Source: Diphasiastrum complanatum (lineage: Eukaryota; Streptophyta; Lycopodiopsida; Lycopodiales; Lycopodiaceae). From it: a stretch of 64,000 bases of DNA. The stretch lies in assembly GCA_029204225.1 (NCBI GenBank), contig CM055105.1, forward strand, positions 13,312,721 through 13,376,720, written 5' to 3'. This document shows, in pieces, positions 43,736 through 53,978 of the stretch; the stretch's first letter is position 1; each line of letters starts with the position of its first letter. Both the position numbers and the translations under genes were made by a program. A model generated the notes under the pieces. It saw nothing but the letters and a program-made list of their open reading frames with translations. It was not told the origin of the DNA and ran no database searches.

Positions 43736-44363
43736 CAGTTCCACCACACGCACCCCCATCTGCACCCATTCCGGTGGAGCCCGTCCCCTCGCGTCCGCCA
43801 GTTGCCACTGCGGTTCCACCACCACGTCCTGTCGCTCGCCCGCCCCCAGTTTACGATTTTCTCATGGACTCTCTGCCACCCGAGCAAGCCCAGGATGCTA
43901 GTGACGAGGCCTTCGAGGATGTTGAGGAGATCCCTTCCTCCCTCCCTTCCCATCCGGATGACGTCCCTGGCCAGCAGTTTTCGTATCCCATGCCAGATGT
44001 TGCCCCTCCAGTGCACCCCACTTATGCTGCTGCACCCTTCCCTGCTAGTGCATCCTCCCCATTCCACGTCTACAGCCGATGCATCCACTAGTGCCCAGCC
44101 TGTTGCGTCATCATCCATTCCCGTCACGGTTGGTGCACCATGCTAGAGGTCCACTACCCGTCGCCCAGCAGGGAGACCCCTTGTGCAGCAGACCATTCGC
44201 GGCGCGCATCAGCGCACATGGACAGAGAGGCCACACAAGCCATGGCCAGTTTGATTTATGAGCTGAACCTTCCAACTCTGAGCCCTTCAAAAGGGCATTC
44301 CGCCTTGCACAGTCAATCAGCCCTAGCTGGAGAGTCCCTAGTTCAGAGGTTGTCCGCACACAT
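43736..44363 (+). mobile_element. Second hAT copy: Pro-rich linker to start of DUF659 region
   Basis: Continues the transposase from the exact point where the inverted part ends (compare copy 1 from about 31588). It encodes PHAPPSAPIPVEPVPSRPP, then DFLMDSLPPEQAQDASDEAF without the 7-bp duplication of copy 1, and MDREATQAMASLIYELNLP before frame loss. It ends at 44363, where a copia element has inserted; the gene resumes at 49988. Confidence 0.9.
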
Positions 44364-45147
44364 TGTCGCGGAAGCTTTTTCTTGTTTCGTGTTCGTCCTC
44401 TCTTCTGATTCGCGAACAATTTTCTGTCTTTGAATTTTCTTTTCGTGCGGAAGCTCTTACGGGATCCCAGACACTCGACTACGCATCACAGAACATGTTT
44501 TATTCTAGCAATCAAGAGACACAGCACAAGGCCAAGAGATACACGAAATAGAGCGACTATATTGTCAGTTTGGTTTTAGAGCGAGATCGTCAGTGTCTCA
44601 CTCGTTGGCGGAATGACTCTCTGCTCTTTCGCTGTGTTCTGCTCGTTGGCAGACTTTCATCTACAGCTATGGTATTTTTGCGTTCTTACTCTATTCGCTA
44701 CGTTTCTCTCTATTTCTTACAGATCTCTGTATTCACTATCTCTCTTCTTGTTATGATCCAGAGAGGATCGTTTATACCTCCACTGTGTGGAGTTTTACAA
44801 GATAGCTAAACGTAGAATCACAAGACTAGTTAACGCTAATCAACTAGTTAGTTAGTCTCCGTCGTTGCTATTCGTTTCAGCTGGCCATGAAGCCCGTTGA
44901 GTTGCCAGCAGGCAGCGCGTAAGATTTCTCTTCGTGTGTTTTCGTTCTTTTCGTTTCTTTTCGTAATTTTCGTTTTGCCTCCATTTTGTGCTTTGCGGTT
45001 CTGGAGGTGTGTTTACAATTCGCGATTGATTCGCGAATCATTCGTGCTTCGAGTCAAAGACACGTTGACTGTCACGAATTGTTCTCGTTCGACCTTCGTG
45101 TCTTGTTCGTGCTGCGACAAAGTTGCAGGAGTTCACCATTTCTGACA
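44364..45147 (-). repeat. 3' LTR of the nested copia element
   Basis: 784 bp, TGTCGCGG...TCTGACA as read on the plus strand. It differs from the other LTR by scattered substitutions and small indels, for example gattgattcgcgaatc here against gattcgcgaatc there. It contains many ttcg and tttcg words and tcgcga palindromes. Confidence 0.93.
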
Positions 45148-46107
45148 CTCCCTCTTGAACCTTGCAGCCTTGTTCGTTCAATCCAATTGCCTCTATTTCC
45201 TTGGTAAAGAGTGGCTTGTTGAGCAGTTTCGTGAGGAGATCTGCAATCATACTTTTTGATTTTATGAACTGGACCTGGAGCTCTCCTTTCGAGATCAAAT
45301 CTCGAAAGTGATGGTACTTCAGAGGAATGTGCTTCGTCTTTGAATGGAAGACAGGATCCTGGGACAGATAGATGGCACTCTGGGAGTCCATCATCATCGT
45401 GCTTGGCCCCTCTTGTGGTATCCCGATTGCCTCCAACATCATCCGCAGCCACACTACCTCATTCGCCACTTTCGAGGCTGCGACATACTCAGCTTCGCAA
45501 GAGGATTGAGCTACCAGGGTTTGCTTTTTGCATATCCAGCTGATTGCAGCTCCGCACGCTATTGTACATCCTCCAGTAATGGACTTGCTGTCATCCTTGC
45601 AGCTCGCCCACTGTAGTGATGCAGCTCGAATCCTTTCTCCTCGTTTCTAGCTTTGTAGGTTAATCCAATATTCTGGGTACCCTTCAGATACTGTAGGATT
45701 CGTTTTGCCATTTGCCAATGTGCTAGACCAGGATTGGAACAGAACTGGCTCAATGCGTAAACAGAGAAGGCCAGATCCGGTCTGGTACAAATTGTCAAGT
45801 ACATCAGACTCCTGATTAAGCCTGCCATCTTCTGTTCTTCCTCTTCTGTTTTCGGGCAATCTTGTTTCGTGAGCTTGGCTCCAACTATCATTGGTGTGGC
45901 TTTTTCTTTGCAGTCCATCATGTGGTACTGCTTCAGCACTTTTCTGGCGTATTCTGACTGAGTCAAGTGCATTTCGCCATTTGTTCGATCTCTTCTGATC
46001 TCCAGCCCTAGGCATTTTGTTGCTTCTCCAAGATCTATGATTTTGTAGCTTTCAGAAATCTGACTCTTCGTGTCTTTGATCAGCATCAAGGAATTTCCTA
46101 TCATCAC
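45038..46107 (-). pseudogene. Copia RT C-terminus and RNase H, frameshifted
   Basis: 46107-45559 continues RT after the catalytic VDD box (LMLIKDTKSQ, LGLEIRRDRTNGEMHL, then the connection segment with MYLTICTRPDLAFSVYALSQ). It loses frame in the RNase H motif (HHYSGRA where YSDASWAS is expected). The next frame, to about 45140, holds the rest of RNase H: VAQSSCEAEY (just upstream of 45469), MMMDSQSAIYLSQD, HSKTKHIPLKYHHFRD and LLTKLLNKPLF. Two single-base-type lesions, near 46105 and 45620, separate the pieces. The frame runs on into the LTR to 45038. Confidence 0.9.
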
Positions 46108-47315
46108 GAATCATCCACGAAAATGGTCAGTATCACAAAATCCTTTCCTACTCTTTTGATGTAGACATTACAGTCTGGTTGAGTAGGGCTGAAGTCTAGA
46201 GACTTCAGAAGACCATCAAGCTTTTTGTACCAGGCCCGTGATGCCTGTTTTAGACCGTGGATGCATCTCTGCAATCGACAGACATATTGTCTGTTGTCGG
46301 GGTCTTCATATCCTCCAGGTTGCTTCATGAAGATTTCCTCCTCTAGATCTCCATGGAGAAAGGCTGTTTTCACGTCAATCTGGTGAATTTCCAGATTGTA
46401 CTGTGTGGCGTATGCAAGGAGTAGCCTTATGCTTGTCATCTTCACCATGGGCGAATATGTGTCAAAATAGTCGACACCATATCTTTGCGTGTAGCCCTTT
46501 GCGACAAGCCTTGCCTTGTAGCGGCCAATAGTGTCATCTGATTTTAGCTTTTTCTTGTACACCCACTTGTAGTCGACTATTTTTCTGTTTTCTGGCAGTG
46601 GCTCTAATGTCCATGCCTCATTTTGCCTCATCGACTCGATCTCCTCTGACATTGCCTGCTTCCAGAATTCTCCTTCTGGACTCTGGATAGCTTCTTGGTA
46701 TGTTGCTGGCTCTTCTGTGAAGCTGCAGTACTCGAACTGCATGTCTTCGCTCCATTGAAGATTGTCAGAATAGCGGTTTGGAGCTCTTCTTTGTCTTGTT
46801 GACCTTCGAGGTTCCTTTCGTCGCTGCTCGAACATTTCTTGTTCGTGGGGTCGATCCTCTGCTTCATGCTGCTCTGGAATCTGGGGCTCTGCATTCTGAT
46901 TTGATGTATGTCCTCGATCTCCCTCTTGAATAGGCAGCAGTGTGAAGATCTCATGGCCTCTTTCGTCTTTCAGTCCAAGGAATGTGGACTCGTCGAACTT
47001 CACATCTCTGCTCGAAACAACCTTCTTCATGGTTGGATCGTAGAGTCTGTACACATGCTTTCCGTTCGAGTAGCCGACCATGATTGTTTGCTCGGATTTG
47101 TGATCGAGCTTGCTTCTCTTTTCCTTTGGAATGTGCTTGTATGCTGCACATCCAAACACTCGTACGTATGACAGATCAGGCTTTCTGCCTGTCCACATTT
47201 CGTATGGTGTTTTGTTCTCCAACGCTGTCATTGTAGATCTGTCTGCAGGTGTACAGCTGCAGCTATTGCCTCGGCCCAGAATTGCCCAAGCAATTGAGCC
47301 TGTGTCATCATGCAT
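46104..47315 (-). pseudogene. Copia integrase C-terminus and reverse transcriptase
   Basis: 403 codons. It starts in overlap with the previous frame and then has LENKTPYEMWTGRKPDLSYV, YVRVFGCAAYKHIP, the GYSNGKHVYRLYD stretch, an acidic linker and RT: DYKWVYKKKLKSDDTIGRYK, ARLVAKGYTQRYGVDYFDTY, the first catalytic Asp in IDVKTAFLHGDLEEEIFMKQ and the second pair in TIFVDDS, where it ends by frameshift. RT copies the element RNA into DNA in cytoplasmic particles. All catalytic residues are present; only the frame breaks near 47235 and 46105 disable it. Confidence 0.93.
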
Positions 47316-49156
47316 CTGGCTCCTTCGACTAGCGTTCTGTTTTTTCTTTCTGCCACACCGTTGTATTCTTGTGTGTATGCAGGAGTGAACTGGTGTTCGA
47401 TCCCCTGTTCTTCGCAGAATCTTGAGAACTCTGTGCTTTTGTATTCACCTCCATTGTCAGATCTAAGGATCTGTATCTTTTTCGAGGTGTGTCGCTCTGT
47501 GAATGCCACGAACTTCTTGAAAGAATCAAATACTTCGGATTTCTTCTTCAAGTAGTAGATCGTGGTCATTCGGTTGTAATCATCTATGAACGTTAGAAAA
47601 TATCTCGAACCTGAGAGCGAATCTGTTTTCATCGGTCCACACACATCAGAGTGGACGAGCTCAAGAACTTCTTTGGCTCTTCTTCCCTCATGTGTGAATG
47701 GATTCCGATGCTTGCCTTTCTGACAAGCTTCGCAGAACTCAGCCTCTGGCCTTGAAATCTTGAGACCTGTGACAATGTCCTTTCTGCTCATGTCATACAG
47801 GCTCCGCATGTTCAGATGATACATTCTTCTATGCCAGAGCTGATCTTCGTTTTCTGAAGCATTTAATATGCTTTCAGAGTTGCTGATTATTTTGGCCTGG
47901 TAGAGATTTCCTTCTCTGCATCCGACCGTCAGCAACTTGTTTGTCGTCTTCTCGATCATACGGCAAGTGTTGACGTCGAACAAAACTCGAATGCCTAGAT
48001 TTGCCATCTTGGAGACAGATAGCAGATCCTTTTTGAGTGAGGGCACATAGAGTGCTCCTGGCAGCTCTGCTTGGCCTGACAATGTTCGTAGCTGTAGAGA
48101 GCCGATGCCTTTGACATCGTGTCTGCTTCCATCGCCTAGAATCATTGCTCTGTCGTTTTCGAGTTCGCGAAAGTTGATCAAGATCTTCTTGTTGCAGGTT
48201 ATGTGAGATGTTGCTCCTGAATTGATGACTACATCATAGTCGTGTTCAGAGTAGCTTGTCGAAGCTTCGTCGAGCATCGTGAAAGCTTCGTCACCTCTTT
48301 CAGCATCCTTTGATGACTCTGCAACGTTTGCCTTTTCAGCTTTGTTTTTCCTTTTTGGGTTGAATCTGCAGTCGTATGCAGAATGCCCTTTCTTCTTGCA
48401 GTGCATGCAAGGTATTGCTGGATTGAACCAACATTTGTTGGTCGTATGGCCTGGTTTGTGGCAGTGATCGCAGGAAGAAGATTGTTGATTTGAGGACTTC
48501 GTCTTCTCGAATCTTGGCTTGTTTTTGTTCTTCTTCTTTCCTTTCGTGAAGAGAGCCTTCTCTTGATCACTGCTTCCCTCTCCTTCGTCTCTCATCAGTC
48601 TCTCATCAGCGACAAGACTGACTGCTTTGTCGAATGTCATATCTGGTAGACTCAGTATGAGCATTCTCAGCGGCTGATAGGACGTCGGTAGAGATTTCAT
48701 GAAGTACATCAGCTGTTGTGGTGCTGGGACCTGGTGCTCCTGTCCTGATGCAGCGAGTTGAGCGAAGATCATTCTGATCTTCTCAACGTGCTGATCTAAC
48801 TGGTTGCCATCCCACCGTATGGATTGCAGCTGATTGTGAAGGTGCATGACTGAAGCTGCAGTCCTCACTTCATACTTCTGCTTTAATCTTTCCCACGCCG
48901 CATGGCTGCTTTCGCAGTCTTCAATCTGCATGAGTAGATCTTCATTTATGGACGAAACGATGATCGCCATTGCACGCTCATCCTTTCTGATCCATTCAGC
49001 TCTCCTCAAGTCTCCCTCTGGAGGCTGCACCTCTGAGAGCTCGGTCACCGACTAGATGCCTTCACCCTTCAGGAGTGTTTTGATTTTGAATTTCCAGATT
49101 CTGTAATTTGCACCATCAAGACTGATTGCTACTCTGGTCTGGATTGTCGTAGCCAT
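47228..49156 (-). pseudogene. Copia gag, protease and integrase core
   Basis: The natural start is the ATG at 49156 (MATTIQTRVAISLDGANYRI). A TAG at 49054-49052 interrupts it, after which 49048-47228 is open for 606 codons. In order: Gag capsid, a Lys-rich stretch, two zinc knuckles (CDHCHKPGHTTNKC, CMHCKKKGHSAYDC), the protease box VVINSGATSHIT, the pre-integrase WHRRMYHLNMRS and CEACQKGKH, and integrase with LVHSDVCGPM, LRSDNGGEY and TQEYNGVAERKNRT. The protease reads NSG where aspartic proteases need DSG, so the catalytic Asp is lost. It ends by a frameshift at about 47235. Confidence 0.93.
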
Positions 49157-49208
49157 ATTGTGTTGTCTAGAAGAATCACTGCTGGGATATCAGTAGTGAT
49201 AACCTGTA

Positions 49209-49221
49209 GGCTCTGATACCA
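49209..49221 (-). other. Primer binding site for initiator tRNA-Met
   Basis: On the minus strand TGGTATCAGAGCC directly follows the LTR end. It is complementary to the 3' end of plant initiator tRNA-Met, the usual primer of copia elements. Confidence 0.95.
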
Positions 49222-49987
49222 TGTCGCGGAAGCTTTTTCTTGTTTCGTGTTCGTCCTCTCTTCTGATTCGCGAACAATTTTCTGTCTTTGAATTTTCTTT
49301 TTGTGTGGAAGCTCTTACGGAATCCCAGACACTCGACTACGCATCACAGAACATGTTTTATTCTAGCAATCAAGACACAGCACAAGGCCAAGAGATATAG
49401 GAAATAGAGCGACTATATTGTCAGTTTGGTTTTAGAGCGAGATCGTCAATGTCTCGCTCGTTGGCGCAATGACTCGCTACTCTTTCGCTGTGTTCTGCAA
49501 GTTGCCAGACTTTCATGCACAACTATGGTATTTTTGCGTTCTTACTCTATTCGCTACGTCTCTCTCTCTTACAGATCTCTGTATTCACTATCTCTCTTCT
49601 AGTTATGATCCAGAGAGGATCATTACTACCTCCACTGTGTGGAGTTTTACAAGATAGCTAAACGTAGAATCACAAGACTAGTTAACACTAATCAACTAGT
49701 TAGTTAGTCTCCGTCGTTGCTATTCGTTTCAGCTGGGCATGGGCCCGTTGAGCTGCCAGCTGGCAGCGCGTAAGATTTCTCTTCATGTGTTTTCGTTCTT
49801 TTCGTTTCTTTTCGTAGTTTTCGTTTTGTGTCCATTTTGTGCTTTGCGGTCCTGGAGGTGTGTTTACGATTCGCGAATCGTTCGTGCTTCGAGTCAAAGA
49901 CACGTTGACTGTCGCGAATTGTTCTCGTTCGACCTTCGTGTCTTGTTCGTGCTGCGACAAAGTTGCAAGAGTTCACCATTTCTGACA
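49222..49987 (-). repeat. 5' LTR of the nested copia element
   Basis: 766 bp, pairs with 44364-45147; its inner edge is set by the primer site and its outer edge by the return of hAT sequence at about 49988. Confidence 0.93.
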
Positions 49988-49990
49988 CAC

Positions 49991-51763
49991 ACATGCTGAG
50001 AGATAGGGTCGAGTCCTTGTCTAGAGAGATGAAGCCTCTACACCGCCACTGGGCCACATACGGTTGCAACATCATGTTCGATGGCTGGACTGATGTCCGG
50101 AGGAGGCCGATCCTCAACATCTTGGTCTCCAGCTACATGGGCACACAGCTTTTGAGGGCCGTGGATTGTAGCAGGGGGGGCAGAGTCATATCTACAAAGT
50201 TCATGTTTGATGTCATCAGGTCTTCCATCCTGTCCATAGGCCCCCAACATGTCGTTACGGTGGTGACGGACAATGCCACCAACTGCATTCAGATGGGTGT
50301 CCTGCTAGAGGCCGAATTCCCATTGTTCGTACCCCCTGTGCAGCGCACGGCATAGACCTTCTGATGGGGGACATAGGTGCACTTTCCTAGCTTAGAGCCA
50401 TCGTCCGTGAGGCCCTCTTCCTGGTGACTTTTGTCACCAGGAAGAGACGTGTTCTTGCCATGTTCCGGGTGTTCAGCCATTTGGACCTACGGAAGCCAGC
50501 CCCCACACGCTTTCCATTCGACTTGCTGGTCATCGACAGTCTGATCAGGTGCAGGGCACAGCTTCTACAGATGGTTGCCAGTGATCTTCGGTGTGCCAGT
50601 ACGTTTCGGCGCACAGAGGATGAGGAGCACTTTTCTTCCACGGTGAGGGGAGACCAGTTCTGGAGGGATGTGCAGACATTGTCAGGACTCCTTCGACCAC
50701 TCTACATTGTGCTCCGCATGGCTGACAGCGAGGGGTCCGCACTTGGACTGGTGTATGAGCTCATGGACCAGATTGGACAGTTCCTGCAGCTGCCCATCTT
50801 GCAGCCAGAGAGGTAAGCAGTATAGCAATTACATTGCACTTTAACTTTTTTTCAATGATTGCTAGTTTGTTTTTTTGTTGAAGTTACGTTTTCCGTATTT
50901 CGCTTTGATGTCGTGCCTGAACCCTAAACCACATGCCTCTCTCACATGTAGGATGACCGACTTGAAGTTCATCTGGGAGACGCGGTGGAACTACTTTCAC
51001 AGGAGTATCCACAGCGTTGCACACATCCTGCATCCCCTCTTCCTCTCTCCGATGCAAATTTCAACCAAGGAGCTCGAGGCGGATTGGCTTGAGTACATCT
51101 ACAAGGTGGATCCACACATTGGTTTGGATCCTATCAGACTCATGGAGGAGCTAGCTGCATTTCGTTTCGGCATGGGCACGTTCGATCACCCGGCTGCTCA
51201 GGATCCAGAGAGGGGGCAGCTCCCGATTACCTGGTGGACCATGTTCGGTAGCACCTATCCCTCCATACAGCGTCTTGCACTGCGTGTCCTTTCACAGGTA
51301 TGCATCTCATCTCATCCTCCCTTGCTGTGTTCGTTGACATTCCACCCATGCACATGTGCTGAACCATTGCACGTACCACAGGATTGCGCTGCCTCCGTGT
51401 GTGAGCGTAATTGGAGCACGTGGGCCCTCATTCACACGAGGAGAAGAAACAGGCTGTCAGTGAGTCAACTGGAGCGGTTGGTTTTCAGTAGCACCAACGC
51501 ACATCTCGCCAGGAGACTGCCGACCATTACGAGCGCATTGCAGGTGATAGGCTATTCTCCCATAGCATGTTGGTTGACGGCTCACTAATACGTTGGTTTC
51601 ATTTCCTGATCAAGTTGTTTCTCTAACATGCTATATTTTAACCTTGCAGACGAAGATATCTGATTTGGAGTGCCAGGTTGACTTGCCTACGGACAGCACC
51701 CATCCCATGCCTACAGATGACTTGGGCACACAGTTGATGGCAGAGAGAGAGGGAGCTTGCCGA

Positions 51764-51822
<59 letters not shown>

Positions 51823-53110
51823 GCTTGATCACAGAGAGCCTCCATTGTATGAGGCAGATGAGCCAGTGTCAGAGGATGAGCAGGATGAGGATGAGCCCAT
51901 TTGGGTTGTGTTCGCCAGATTAGAGTGGGATGAGGCAGATGATACAGGTGTTGGGCACACGCCACGGGCAGGGGTCACAGGCGCATCACGTGGCAGAGGT
52001 GGGGCACATGGCACAGGTCATACCGGGAGACAGGCAGGGCACGCAAGGGGGGGGTAGTGGCATACCTACCTATGTCGATATGATGGAGGAGGCTCTTGAT
52101 AGAGTGCAGAGTGATGTACATGCCGGTCCCGCAGCTGCTTGGATGCGTGCAGTATCCACATGGTGCACAGGATGAGACACGGGTTGATCCAGAGGATGGT
52201 GCACATGATGAGTCCCAGAGCCCAGAGCATTTGTATTCAGATGCCCAGCTAGACGACTTGATTGCCACGTTGGATTCAGAGGCCTAGCAGATGCCGAGTG
52301 TTAGGGCACTCCCATCGTCTCTTGCCAGCATGCCCTACACAGAGTCTCAGCCAGAGCAGCTACATGAGGTGCCTGCAGCTCATCCGGTTCCTCAGAGGGT
52401 TTACATGCGCCGCACAACACCTCCAATGCCACCAATGCCATTGAGGCCTACAGCCCCTCCATTGCCATCCACTTCTGCAGCACCAGGTTTCCATGGCAGG
52501 CCACCATCTGTGCCCAGGTTTTCTCTTGCAACGGCCACATGCACAGTGGCTCCTCCAGTGGCAGCACCCACTTCACATCCTCCTCCTTTGACAGCACCCA
52601 CTCCACTGGCTCCTCCTTTGGCAGCACCCAGGATGTACCAGTACCGGCCACCACAGCGCCCCTTTTAGTACATATTGCCGCTGTACTTGCCTCCTGCAGA
52701 GACGGCCCCTCCACAGCCAGTTCCTCCACCAGCAGCAGCCCACACTCCACGGGCTCATCCTCCTCTCTCAACGCACAGGGATACCCCTCTTTGGCTTCCC
52801 TATCCCAGCCGGCCTCAACTTGGGCCCAACCTAGCCAGCCAGGTAATTTGCATGGGGGTGATAAGGCATTGACAGCTCCCCTCGTCCGCAAGAGACCAGG
52901 AAGGCCCAAGGGTACACCGAACAAGAAAGGCAAAGCACAGAAACAGCCAGGGAAGAGGGGACGACCTCGCAGGGCTCCAGGTACAACTAGAGGTGCACTA
53001 TCACAGCCAGCTGGAGCAATCTAGTTGGTTTGGCTTGCTTGGGGGTTGATGCGGAGGCAGATTGGGAGGATGTGGATGACGAGTCCTCCTCCTCGGATAC
53101 ACAGCCCATG
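49991..53110 (+). pseudogene. hAT transposase, second copy (DUF659, dimerisation, AT-hook tail)
   Basis: HMLRDRVESLSREMKPLHRH, FDGWTDVRRRPILNIL, VVTDNATNCIQMG, then a frame change near 50330 and MTFVTRKRRVLAMFRVFSHL. Here the frame passes HFSSTVRGDQFW where copy 1 has a TAA. After an intron (50816 to a catgtag acceptor at about 50951) come MTDLKFIWETRWNYFHRSIH and an exon to 51297. After a second intron comes DCAASVCERNWSTWALIHTR (51382-51543), the dimerisation signature. The tail has a long Arg-Glu run, proline-rich sequence, RKRPGRPKG and GKRGRPRRAPG. The visible FDGWTD differs from SDGWTD in copy 1. Stops near 52052, 52286 and 52667 break the tail. Confidence 0.88.
51767..51818 (+). repeat. 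(GA)n inside the transposase tail, read as Arg-Glu
   Basis: About 26 GA units, in frame as an alternating Arg-Glu run. In copy 1 the same place (33974-34020) holds two shorter GA runs split by other bases. Confidence 0.95.
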
Positions 53111-53512
53111 CCAGTCACAACAAACTGATAGCACATGCACTCCAAATGATCATCAAAAGAGCAATCGCTCCTTGTCCCCCCCCTAATAGCATTTCATAAA
53201 CATATACATTACATTGCATTTAATAAAATACAGAGATTGCATTTCACAGCACTAGGCGCACATTGAACAAAAAAACACTGTATATTAATTCAAGAGATGT
53301 ATCAAAATAACATTACGTATCCCGCCATATACGGCTGGGTCTGTTCTTTATACTACTGTCTAACTATATGTTGCCTCATTTACTACCGAAAATTACATAA
53401 CAACAGTCCACCACATACGGCTGGACCTTATCTATTCTAAGCATTCCTACGAACCCTCCACTGACTCCTCGCCCTGTTCAGGTGCATTGTTCTGTCGCTC
53501 TCGCTCTGCCTC
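53111..53512. other. Intergenic region of the second hAT
   Basis: Matches copy 1 between the two convergent genes, with an extra near-repeat of the catatacggctgg stretch (53326 and 53414). Confidence 0.5.
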
Positions 53513-53830
53513 CTAGTTAGCTCGACGGATGGCCACCCTTTCCCTGACCATGATGAGTTGTCGTCGTGTGAAGTTCACTCCAATCTGCTCATCCAAATCC
53601 ACCTCGACAGCGGGGGCGGGGGACTCCGGCTCTGGGTTTCTCTGTCGAGCTTGTCGCTGCATCTCTGCAAATTCCGCATCGAACTTCCAATGCCTTTCGT
53701 TGTCTTCGGACATCTTCTTCGAGCTTCCTCCTCGCTTCGCCCTCGGGCTTCGGTGGTATGTGCTCCGCCATCTCGATCGGCTCTCTCTCACAGCATCCTG
53801 GTTCTCAAATAGGCTCAAACAGCTTCTCAC
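53513..53830 (-). pseudogene. Convergent small hAT ORF, second copy
   Basis: Homologous to 36943-36632. The frame keeps QARQRNPEPESPAPAVEVDL, DEQIGVNFTRRQLIMVRERV and the same TAG. Its N-terminal third is shifted: the expected MAEHIPPKPEGEARRKLEED start lies in another frame at 53771. So the C-terminal half is conserved and the N-terminal half damaged by a small indel near 53700. Both copies keep the Pro-Glu hinge and the FTRRQLIMV helix. Confidence 0.55.
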
Positions 53831-53978
53831 TGGCTCTCAAGGCGCTCACTGGCTCTCTCACAGCCTCTGAAAATGCCTCTCACAATGCCTCTCACAATGG
53901 CATAGTGAGTGCCTATTTATCCCCACAGCCTGATGATCCCTCCATGTGCCGCTGTACCTGCCCCCATGTGTTGCTCCC

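Larger units (their letters stand above)
44364..49987 (-). mobile_element. Near-complete Ty1/copia element inserted in the hAT transposase gene
   Basis: Two LTRs (44364-45147 and 49222-49987) start TGTCGCGG and end TCTGACA. On the minus strand the order is LTR, a perfect tRNA-iMet primer site (TGGTATCAGAGCC, 49209-49221), gag-protease-integrase-RT-RNase H, a polypurine tract (aagaggga, about 45148-45156), LTR. Target sequence cacacat lies on both sides, fitting a 5-bp duplication in a CA-rich site. The body is full length, with a few stops, frameshifts and a protease active-site change, so it inserted well after the hAT copy did. Confidence 0.95.
49988..53978 (+). mobile_element. Second hAT copy: DUF659 to right arm
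   Basis: Resumes the hAT at acacatgctgagagatagg (copy 1: about 32243) and runs through the transposase, its tail, the convergent small ORF and part of the right arm until a TRIM-like element interrupts at 53979. Similarity to copy 1 is high throughout, apart from copy 1's tail duplication and differences in a GA repeat. Confidence 0.93.
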
